A stretch of 31,803 bases of DNA, from positions 1 through 31,803 of the forward strand of contig CAYGQD010000067.1 of the NCBI GenBank assembly GCA_964351855.1, in the 5' to 3' direction. The notes beneath the pieces are model-generated. The model was not told where the DNA came from. It saw only the letters and a list, made by a program, of their open reading frames with translations, and made no database searches. The translations under genes were made by a program, and so were the position numbers. Shown one piece after another: positions 25,503 through 31,803 of the stretch. The number at the start of each line of letters is the position of its first letter. Position 1 is the first letter of the stretch. The stretch comes from JBCDHN01 sp964351855. Lineage in GTDB: Bacteria; Verrucomicrobiota; Verrucomicrobiia; Verrucomicrobiales; DEV007.

Positions 25503-26252
25503 TCACCGGCGACGCCTCTCACCCGGAGGATACCGCTCGGCCAAAACCGCAATGTGCGCGATGATATCGGCAATCGATTCCTCCCCTAGATAACTCGAGA
25601 TTCGCTGCATCTTCGGTCCTTCCATATCGCCATGACTATAGCCCCGTTCTCCGGTGCGGAACTTGCGAAGCGATTCCTGAATGTACCAACCCGGCAACGC
25701 GGTCAGCGGCGCACTGTGGAAGGCTTTTTCGCCCTGCCCGTTGAATCGATGACACTCCGCACAAATCGACATGAAGACTTCCTGCCCCATCTCCGGATCT
25801 CCTTGCAACGTCGTCGTCGTCGGGATTGCTGCCATCGCCTGAACCGCTTCCGCGATGGTCGGAATCGTCTCCTCATTGATGGCCAAGGCGATGGCCCGCA
25901 TCATCGCGCCATTCGGATCCGCCAGTTCCCCCGCTCCCCGATGCCCCTCCTGAAACTTCGTCAACTGATGCGCCACAAACCAATCCGGCTGCCCCGCGAT
26001 GGACGGAGCCATTTTCTCCCGATTCCCCTCACCATCCGCCCCGTGACAGTTCGCACAAACCGCCGCAAAAATCGCCGCTCCACTCTGATTCGGATCAACC
26101 GTAATCGCCGTCGTTTCCACATCTTCCACCGCAGCAACCGAGGAAGAATCCCCTTCGGGAACCGCTGCGGATTCTGATGGTTCTTGTTGGCAACCTGTGA
26201 CCAACACGATGAAACTGGAAAGAGAGAGGCAAAGGATAGATTGACGGGTCAT
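25503..26252 (-). CDS. Diheme cytochrome c lipoprotein
   Basis: A 249-residue protein. The N-terminus MTRQSILCLSLSSFIVLVTG ends in a lipobox with C21, so it is probably a lipoprotein. A Ser/Glu/Val-rich linker (about 22-55) leads to two c-type heme sites, C66-A-N-C69-H70 and C164-A-E-C167-H168, each in a domain of about 90 residues of the cytochrome c553/c4 type. Possible axial Met ligands lie in the AMMRAIA and GPKMQRISSYL segments. It would carry electrons on the outer face of a membrane. The next gene downstream is the DUF1501 remnant. Confidence 0.9.
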   Translation of the reverse strand: MTRQSILCLSLSSFIVLVTGCQQEPSESAAVPEGDSSSVAAVEDVETTAITVDPNQSGAAIFAAVCANCHGADGEGNREKMAPSIAGQPDWFVAHQLTKFQEGHRGAGELADPNGAMMRAIALAINEETIPTIAEAVQAMAAIPTTTTLQGDPEMGQEVFMSICAECHRFNGQGEKAFHSAPLTALPGWYIQESLRKFRTGERGYSHGDMEGPKMQRISSYLGEESIADIIAHIAVLAERYPPGERRRR

Positions 26253-26356
26253 GGGGATTGTTAAAACCGAAACCTTACCCCATTGGAATCATCTTGACTG
26301 TGCGGATCTTGCGAAAGCGAACCCGCCCCCATTGGCAAGCCAATTTCACGCAGTCA

Positions 26357-27655
26357 CTAACTCAACTTCCCACGCAACAGGTCAACCCGCCAGAACTGCG
26401 TCGTGGTACTGAACAGCACGATCCCGATCGCGTAGAAGTAGGCGTAGTTGACCAATAAGATCTGACTAAACGGGATGAAGAGAACTACGGGAATGACGGC
26501 ATAGATCGCGCGAAATCCACTGAAGACGGATTTCACCCCCAAAACCCCAATGATAAAGACATAAACCAGCGCGCCAAAGATCCCGAGATCAATCCAAACC
26601 GTGAGGACTTGATTGTGCGGCTGATAAAAATCGGTCCCGGCCATGGTTCCAAACCCCAACATCGGCTTCTCCTGAATCGCCTCCCAACCATCGCGTAAAT
26701 CCACCATCCGATCGTTCGAATTCATCGCGCTCACATCTCCGCCAAACATGGCGCTGATTCGGCTATTTACATTGCTATCTTTCTTTCCACCCTCGGTACT
26801 CTTTGTCATCAACATCCCCACCGCTAATACCATCACGGGAATCGCGGCGATCCCGACAACGACGAAGCGGAAAAAATACTGACGGATATTGAGGACCACA
26901 AAGGCGGCAATGATCGCGACGAGGACCAGGAACCCACTTCGACTGACCGTCGGAAGAACGCCAGCTGCGGTGATTGCGATAACGCCCATATTGACCCAGA
27001 ACGTGCGATTGACCGATAGAAACACGCCCAACATCAAGGTCAGCACGATACAAGCGTTATTGGGATCCCCCAAATGGCCCGAAGGACGCCCGGGAACGTT
27101 ACTGTACTCGGCAAATCCAAACCATTCGTAGTAGATCGAAAGCGTCACCACGAGAATACTCATCCCGCTCACGACCAGGATCGGTTTTCGATCCCGACGA
27201 TAGAAAACTCCCAGGTTGGCGAAGATCACCAGTGCGACAAAGAGAGCAGCGCCCAATCCCGTCACCGCTGATCCGTGATCATCCGGAGTGATATAGCGTT
27301 TGAGAGCCGCAGCGTCGAAAAGCCGGATCGCCAAGAGCCCAAGGAACACGAGCGCGGTTTTCGTGAAGTCCACCCCGTTGAGAAACGACCAAAGCAGCGC
27401 ACTTCCGCCGACGAGAAGCATATAGAAGACCGGACGAATGGGAAAGAGACCAATCGCATAATAGTGGGTCACTAGATTGGTAACATAAGGCACCAATAGA
27501 AGAGCGTGGAGAATCGTATAAATCGTGATCCAGCTCTTGGGATCCGCCCGCCGATAAACGGGTTCTGGCGCGATCTTGCTAGTAATGCGTTCGTTGGCCG
27601 CCAACGTGCTTCCGTTGCCCGAGAGAGAATTGGCGAGGTTGGAAAGTCCCTTCAT
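26357..27655 (-). CDS. O-antigen ligase/Wzy-like polysaccharide polymerase family membrane protein
   Basis: A 432-residue polytopic membrane protein with about ten hydrophobic helices. A large periplasmic-type loop with FGGDVSAMNSNDRMVDLRDG precedes GWEAIQEKPMLGFGTMAG and the following HNQVL, which is the Wzy_C signature (GxGxG, then HN) of O-antigen ligase and polymerase proteins. The start at the ATG at 27653-27655 (MKGLSNLANSLSG) lies 14 nt after the stop of the 53-aa gene. The frame extends to 27778, overlapping that gene, which is less likely. It probably acts in surface polysaccharide or exopolysaccharide assembly, but no glycosyltransferases are nearby, so the substrate is open. Confidence 0.85.
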   Translation of the reverse strand: MKGLSNLANSLSGNGSTLAANERITSKIAPEPVYRRADPKSWITIYTILHALLLVPYVTNLVTHYYAIGLFPIRPVFYMLLVGGSALLWSFLNGVDFTKTALVFLGLLAIRLFDAAALKRYITPDDHGSAVTGLGAALFVALVIFANLGVFYRRDRKPILVVSGMSILVVTLSIYYEWFGFAEYSNVPGRPSGHLGDPNNACIVLTLMLGVFLSVNRTFWVNMGVIAITAAGVLPTVSRSGFLVLVAIIAAFVVLNIRQYFFRFVVVGIAAIPVMVLAVGMLMTKSTEGGKKDSNVNSRISAMFGGDVSAMNSNDRMVDLRDGWEAIQEKPMLGFGTMAGTDFYQPHNQVLTVWIDLGIFGALVYVFIIGVLGVKSVFSGFRAIYAVIPVVLFIPFSQILLVNYAYFYAIGIVLFSTTTQFWRVDLLRGKLS

Positions 27656-27669
27656 CAAGCCCAACGGTT

Positions 27670-27831
27670 TCAGGAAAAGGAGGCGGCGAACCATTTCCAA
27701 CCAAGAACGAGTCCGGCAAAGCTTCCGACCGTGCTCAGGAAAAAGGCGAAATCCATACCGATAAAGTCGCCCAACCACCAGCCGATGGTTCCAAAGACGG
27801 TTGATGCCCCGAAGATTAAGAATTTAGCCAT
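27670..27831 (-). CDS. 53-residue membrane protein
   Basis: Translated directly: ATG at 27829-27831, stop at 27670-27672. The protein begins MAKFLIFGASTVFGTIGWWL and has two hydrophobic stretches (about 3-20 and 29-47) separated by GDFIGMDF, ending KWFAASFS. The Gly-rich helical hairpin resembles a recurring family of short (50-60 aa) membrane proteins in this bacterial group, which I recall without a named function. It is directly upstream of the ligase-like gene with a 14-nt gap on the same strand, so co-expression is likely. Confidence 0.65.
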   Translation of the reverse strand: MAKFLIFGASTVFGTIGWWLGDFIGMDFAFFLSTVGSFAGLVLGWKWFAASFS

Positions 27832-27955
27832 AAGAGAAAGTCCGGAAATGCTTTATTATGGTAATTATAAAGCTCAACCCGCGTTTAGCGAGGGAATTCT
27901 CCCGCTCGCCTCCGGAAAGCCTCCCTTAGCCGCCCCGGAAACGCCTGGATTTCAC

Positions 27956-28855
27956 CTACTTCGCCTGCTTCGGCGTCCGCCCGAGCAAAAAGCGAGCGAT
28001 CACCGTTTCGTAACTTTCTTCCACGCTGATACGATGATAATCGACGGCGGCGTCATTCACGATCGTCGTGACGGCCTCAAGATATTCAGCCAGCGCTTTC
28101 CGATACTGAGGCCCGATGATGTCGGGATCGACGAGCATCGGGGAGCCACCTTCCAAATCGACAAAGCGTGTGGGACGCTCGAAGTCGAAATCGATTTCGT
28201 GGCGCTCCAACAGATGAAAAATGGCGACATCGTGCTTCCGGAACTTGAGGTGCTGAATCGCGTCTTTCAGCTCGGCGGGCTCGACGAAGAGATCCGACAA
28301 AATGACGATCATTGCCCGTTGCTGGATCTTTTCTGCGGCTTGGTGAAGGGCGGTAACCAAACCTGTTTCGCCTTCCGGTTCCAGCGAACCCAGCTCATCC
28401 AAAACCGTGCGGAGATGGATCGCCGACCGCTTCGGAGGAATCTCGCGGGTAAATTCCTCACTCGCGCAGTAGAGCCCCACGGCATCGCCCTGGCGAGCGG
28501 CGAGAAAGGCGAGCGTCCCGGCCATGTGCCGCGCGTAATCCAGCTTCGTGTTCCCTTTCGTCCCGTAGTTCATCGATCCGCTGGTATCGACGATCAGGCA
28601 CATTCGCAGATTGGTATCTGCTTCGAATTCCTTGATGTAAAAGCGGTCACTACGCCCCCAAGCCCTCCAATCGAGTCGGCGGGTATCGTCGCCCGGGACG
28701 TATTTGCGATATTGCGCGAACTCGATGCTCGAGCCCTTGATCGGACTGCGATGCCTTCCGGAAACGTTCCCCAGCATCGGTTGCCGGGCGTAAATTGGCA
28801 GCCCGGAGAGCCGGGAAAGAACTTTGGGATCGAGAAATTCGTGCTGGGTGGACAT
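27956..28855 (-). CDS. DUF58 domain protein (VWA-like)
   Basis: A 299-residue protein. The DUF58 signature YRKYVPGDDTRRLDWRAWGRSDRFYIKEFE spans residues 49-78 (EFAQYR precedes it). A VWA-like metal site D90-T-S-G-S follows in LIVDTSGSM, and a later IVILSDLF fits the VWA fold. A Shine-Dalgarno-like AGGAG lies about 8 nt before the ATG at 28853-28855. DUF58 proteins are partners of MoxR AAA+ ATPases, which is exactly the gene 10 nt upstream on this strand. Such pairs act in metal-cofactor insertion, stress or envelope processes; the target here is unknown. Confidence 0.93.
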   Translation of the reverse strand: MSTQHEFLDPKVLSRLSGLPIYARQPMLGNVSGRHRSPIKGSSIEFAQYRKYVPGDDTRRLDWRAWGRSDRFYIKEFEADTNLRMCLIVDTSGSMNYGTKGNTKLDYARHMAGTLAFLAARQGDAVGLYCASEEFTREIPPKRSAIHLRTVLDELGSLEPEGETGLVTALHQAAEKIQQRAMIVILSDLFVEPAELKDAIQHLKFRKHDVAIFHLLERHEIDFDFERPTRFVDLEGGSPMLVDPDIIGPQYRKALAEYLEAVTTIVNDAAVDYHRISVEESYETVIARFLLGRTPKQAK

Positions 28856-28865
28856 GCTACGACTC

Positions 28866-29891
28866 CTACGCTTCGTCGCTCAACTCTTTCATCAACCGTT
28901 GGACGACATCACGGCTGGTGATGCCTTCGGATTCGGCGGCAAAGGTGGTGAGGACGCGGTGAATCATGACCGGTTCAGCCACGGCTTCGACGTCTTCCTG
29001 GCGAACCATGTAGCTCCCGTAAAGCGCGGCGCGGGCCCGGGCCCCGAGAATCAGACACTGAACCGCCCGTGGGCCAGCCCCCCACCCCACTAACGGCTTG
29101 AGCCATTCCGGAGCGTCCGCGCTGCGGGGGCGGGTGCGGCGAACCAGATCAACCGCGAATTCGAAGATGTGATCCGGAACCGGAACGCGACGAATCAGCT
29201 GCTGGTAGCCGATCACTTGCTCCGCGTTGAGCACGGTTTCCAGCGATGGCGGGGTTTCGCCAGTGGTGGAACGCGCAATCTCGAGTTCGTCATCTCGCGT
29301 GGGATAATCCACCTCAATCATGAACATGAAACGGTCCAACTGCGCTTCGGGAAGCGGATAGGTGCCTTCCTGCTCAATCGGGTTTTGAGTGGCGAGCACG
29401 AAATAGGGTGGTTGGAGATCAAAGGTGCGACCGGCGACGGTCACGCGGTGTTCCTGCATCGCTTCCAGCATGGCGGACTGGGTTTTCGAAGGTGCGCGGT
29501 TGATTTCGTCCGCCAGGACAATGTTGGCGAAAACCGGCCCCTTGATAAACTCGAACTCGCGCTTGCCGCCTTGGCCTTCCTGCAAAATGTCGGTGCCGGT
29601 GATATCCATCGGCATCAAATCCGGGGTGAACTGAATCCGGCTGAAATCCAGGTGCATCGTCTCGGCCAAGCGCTTGACCAAGAGCGTTTTGGCTAGCCCC
29701 GGGACTCCCATAAGCAGGGCGTGGCCACGAGCGAACAAGCAGATTGCGAGGTATTCGATCACGGTTTCCTGTCCTACGATGATCTTCCCGACCTCCTTTT
29801 TGAGCTGCTGATAAGACTGCTGCAGGTGATCGATCGCCGCGACGTCGTCGGCTCCAAGTTCGGGAAGGGAGTCTGATGTTGAAGGTTCCAT
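28866..29891 (-). CDS. MoxR family AAA+ ATPase
   Basis: A 341-residue protein. Walker A is GVPGLAKT (62-69), Walker B lies in VLADEINRAPSKTQSAMLEAM (127-), and sensor-type ATQNPIEQEGTYPLPEAQLDRF follows (conserved run of MoxR). The C-terminal lid ends QRLMKELSDEA. MoxR ATPases act as chaperone-like assembly factors with a DUF58 partner. It heads a two-gene unit with the DUF58 gene, 10 nt apart. The upstream gap to the GYF_2 gene is divergent (130 nt). Confidence 0.95.
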   Translation of the reverse strand: MEPSTSDSLPELGADDVAAIDHLQQSYQQLKKEVGKIIVGQETVIEYLAICLFARGHALLMGVPGLAKTLLVKRLAETMHLDFSRIQFTPDLMPMDITGTDILQEGQGGKREFEFIKGPVFANIVLADEINRAPSKTQSAMLEAMQEHRVTVAGRTFDLQPPYFVLATQNPIEQEGTYPLPEAQLDRFMFMIEVDYPTRDDELEIARSTTGETPPSLETVLNAEQVIGYQQLIRRVPVPDHIFEFAVDLVRRTRPRSADAPEWLKPLVGWGAGPRAVQCLILGARARAALYGSYMVRQEDVEAVAEPVMIHRVLTTFAAESEGITSRDVVQRLMKELSDEA

Positions 29892-30021
29892 ATCGGGTAA
29901 TTACGTAGCGGATACTTCCACAGGGTTGGTGTTTTGGGAACCCCCAAGTTTTTCCGTTTGTCCGAAGGTGAAATTCTCGCTTTACCTAACGGAATCCCCA
30001 ACTCAAGATGGACGCACTCCA

Positions 30022-31065
30022 ATGATGAACGAGGAATGGTTTTTATTTGCGAATGGTGACAAGTCCGGCCCGATGGGACTTGCTGACCTGAAGGCGAAAC
30101 TTCAACAGGTGGACCGCAGTGGCGGAGAAATCCTGGTTTGGTCTGCGAGCACGGTGGAATGGGTCGATCCCAGCAAGGTTCCCGGGCTGATGGACGGAAC
30201 CACCGAAGCCGCTGGTCCCGCGCTTCAGCTTCCCGTTACCCAACCAGCTTCAACCACTCCCTCAGCCTCCCTCAATCCTTACGCCGCCCCGCAAACGTCT
30301 GCGGCGAATGCCCCGATTTTGGGAACGGGGAATCATCCCTTGGAAGTCGGTGGTTCTATAAGTGTTGCTTGGCAGCGCTGCGTGGACAATATGGGGGTGG
30401 TGGTGCTGACAACACTTACCTTCCTCGCCATCATCATCGTAGCCAGCATTCCGTCCCAAGTTCTGACTCCGATGCGGACATCCCCGGATGGAACGCCCGA
30501 CTTCAATACGGATAATATCGTTCTTTTTTCCGTCTTTTACGTGATCCAGCTTTTGGTAACCACCTTCCTCGGTCTGGGCTTCACCCTCTTCTCGCTCAAG
30601 GTCGTTCAAGGGCGCAATCCCAGTGTGGGCGACCTTTTTGCCGGAGGTCCCTACATGATCAAGGCCATTCTCGCCTACATTGTGCTCTACCTCGGAATGT
30701 TCGCCACCGGAATCCCGGTGATCATCGCGGTGGTTGCCGGTGGCGATGAGCCGGGGGCCCTGTTTGCGATCGCCATACTGGTCTGGGTCATTGCCTTGGT
30801 GATTTTGGGAGCCCGTTTCTACTGGTTTCAGTTCGCCCTGATCGACCAAAAGGCAGGCCCCATTCAATGCTTTCGGATTAGCTGGCAGATTTCGCGGGGA
30901 AATACCCTGAGCGCGATCGGAGTCCTGATTGTCGGTTCCCTGATTTACCTGGCGGGATTCATCGCCCTTTGCATAGGAGTCCTCTGGACGCTTCCGGTCT
31001 TTTTTGCGATTCTGGCGGCGGCTTACCACATCATGGCGCACGGACGGCAATCGCTCAGTGCCTGA
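30022..31065 (+). CDS. GYF_2 domain membrane protein
   Basis: A 347-residue protein from the ATG at 30022 (a second ATG follows at once at 30025). The frame is open from a TTG at 29926, without domain content. Residues 3-55 form a GYF_2 domain: EWFLFANGDKSGPMGLADLK, a VWSASTVEWV segment and a short helix. A Pro/Ser/Thr/Ala-rich linker runs to about 105. The remainder holds about six membrane helices (for example VVVLTTLTFLAIIIVASI and AILAYIVLYLGMFATGIPVI), separated by a short loop with RNPSVGDLFAGG. Proteins of this layout are common in Verrucomicrobiota and Planctomycetota without known function. It ends 8 nt before the convergent mgtE gene. Confidence 0.85.
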   Translation: MMNEEWFLFANGDKSGPMGLADLKAKLQQVDRSGGEILVWSASTVEWVDPSKVPGLMDGTTEAAGPALQLPVTQPASTTPSASLNPYAAPQTSAANAPILGTGNHPLEVGGSISVAWQRCVDNMGVVVLTTLTFLAIIIVASIPSQVLTPMRTSPDGTPDFNTDNIVLFSVFYVIQLLVTTFLGLGFTLFSLKVVQGRNPSVGDLFAGGPYMIKAILAYIVLYLGMFATGIPVIIAVVAGGDEPGALFAIAILVWVIALVILGARFYWFQFALIDQKAGPIQCFRISWQISRGNTLSAIGVLIVGSLIYLAGFIALCIGVLWTLPVFFAILAAAYHIMAHGRQSLSA

Positions 31066-31073
31066 GATTTGTG

Positions 31074-31803
31074 TCAGATTCCCAGAAACGCCTTCGCGAG
31101 AAGGAAGTAAATCAAGAGACCGGTGACGTCGACGACCGTGGTGATGACGGGAGAGGCCACCACCGCAGGGTCAGCGTTGAAGAGCTTCGCAATGAGCGGC
31201 AAGGACGCGCCCAGCAGGGTTGACGTCACGATCTGAAGCATGAGGGAGAGGCCGACCACGCACGAAATTCGCAACAGACTGACTCCATCCGGAACGCCTC
31301 CGAACTGGACCACCTGAATCTGGACGAAAATACAGATCCCCACCACCGCTCCGAGGAGAATTCCAATCCGAATCTCTTTCCAGATCACCTGCAAAAAATC
31401 GGTGGGATTGACTTCGCCGAGCGACATCGCCCGAATCACCATCGTCGCGGACTGAGAGCCGGTGTTTCCGCCAGCCGCCACCACCATGGGAATGTAGAGC
31501 GCCAGAATCGCCAAGGTTCCGAGAACGTGCTCGAATTTGTAGAGGACGAAACCTGAGGCGATCGCGAGAAATGCCATCGTCACCACCCAACCGGCGCGGC
31601 GCCGAAAGTGGCCAAAGACGCTCGTTCGGGTGTAGGTCTCATCCGGCGGGGAAGTCTGAATCCCGGAAAGCTTCTCGATGTCCTCGGTCGATTCTTCTTC
31701 GAGAATTTCCATGGCATCATCGTGGGTGATCACCCCGAGGACTTGCCGATCCGGATTCACCACCGGCAGCGCCATCAAATCGTAACGCCGGATCATCCGG
31801 GCG
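31074..31803 (-). CDS. mgtE: Magnesium transporter MgtE, C-terminal part (N-terminus off window)
   Basis: A 243-codon fragment whose 5' end lies beyond the right edge. It opens at the end of the CBS region (ALPVVNPDRQVLGVITHDDAMEILEEE), continues through the connecting helix, and then has the five-helix membrane domain of MgtE. YIPMVVAAGGNTGSQSATMVIRAMSLGEV is the conserved Mg2+-pore segment. The end, VVDVTGLLIYFLLAKAFL, is typical. MgtE is a Mg2+ channel gated by its cytoplasmic domains. The missing portion would be the N domain and the first CBS domain. Confidence 0.95.
   Translation of the reverse strand, partial: ARMIRRYDLMALPVVNPDRQVLGVITHDDAMEILEEESTEDIEKLSGIQTSPPDETYTRTSVFGHFRRRAGWVVTMAFLAIASGFVLYKFEHVLGTLAILALYIPMVVAAGGNTGSQSATMVIRAMSLGEVNPTDFLQVIWKEIRIGILLGAVVGICIFVQIQVVQFGGVPDGVSLLRISCVVGLSLMLQIVTSTLLGASLPLIAKLFNADPAVVASPVITTVVDVTGLLIYFLLAKAFLGI

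Noticed and set aside
26331..26344. Palindrome ATTGGC-AA-GCCAAT between the ligase-like and cytochrome genes
   Set aside because: Short stem, almost no loop and no T run; likely chance, or at most a protein-binding site that I cannot assign.
1..31803. CRISPR arrays, tRNA genes, rRNA genes, insertion sequences
   Set aside because: No regularly spaced direct repeats, no cloverleaf-like segment and no transposase or integrase frame noticed.

Overview
The window comes from a bacterium of the Planctomycetota/Verrucomicrobiota group, and I lean to Verrucomicrobiota. The support is the set of planctomycete-type cytochrome families (PSCyt1/DUF1549/DUF1553, DUF1587-type), DUF1501 proteins with twin-arginine leaders, a sulfatase, an exported GMC dehydrogenase with its small subunit, a DUF3472/SHD1-like protein and a MoxR-DUF58 pair. 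GC content is fairly high, and many genes lack a clear Shine-Dalgarno sequence. I see no rRNA, tRNA, CRISPR array or insertion sequence.

Layout. 1-9.5 kb: a truncated DUF1587-type cytochrome gene (-), then two DUF1549/DUF1553 + DUF1501 pairs facing each other tail to tail. 9.7-13.0 kb: a thioredoxin-like gene interrupted by an in-frame TGA, best read as selenocysteine, followed on the same strand by a TIR-transmembrane-TPR protein. 13.1-17.5 kb (-): an exported DUF3472/SHD1-like protein, a gluconate-2-dehydrogenase-subunit-3-like Tat protein and its GMC oxidoreductase. 17.6-21.2 kb: housekeeping Der GTPase (-), Bcp peroxiredoxin (+) with a good terminator, then a translationally coupled DUF6580 membrane protein and BtuF-like protein. 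21.2-26.3 kb: sulfatase (-), an intergenic inverted-repeat element, a small outer-membrane barrel (-) divergent from a YfiR-like protein (+), a DUF1501 remnant and a diheme cytochrome c lipoprotein (-). 26.4-31.8 kb: O-antigen-ligase-like protein with a 53-aa membrane protein just upstream, DUF58 and MoxR (all -), a GYF_2 membrane protein (+) and the end of mgtE (-).

Most of the window concerns the cell envelope and extracytoplasmic redox or catabolic work: heme proteins, Tat-exported enzymes and a sulfatase. The most notable observation is the candidate selenoprotein at 9722-10843. The TGA at 9938-9940 lies in one continuous frame inside the thioredoxin-like active-site segment, which reads Gly-Cys-Thr-Sec. 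It is followed 11 nt later by a perfect 7-bp stem with a 5-nt loop that fits the bacterial SECIS pattern. A standard gene caller would split or truncate this gene.
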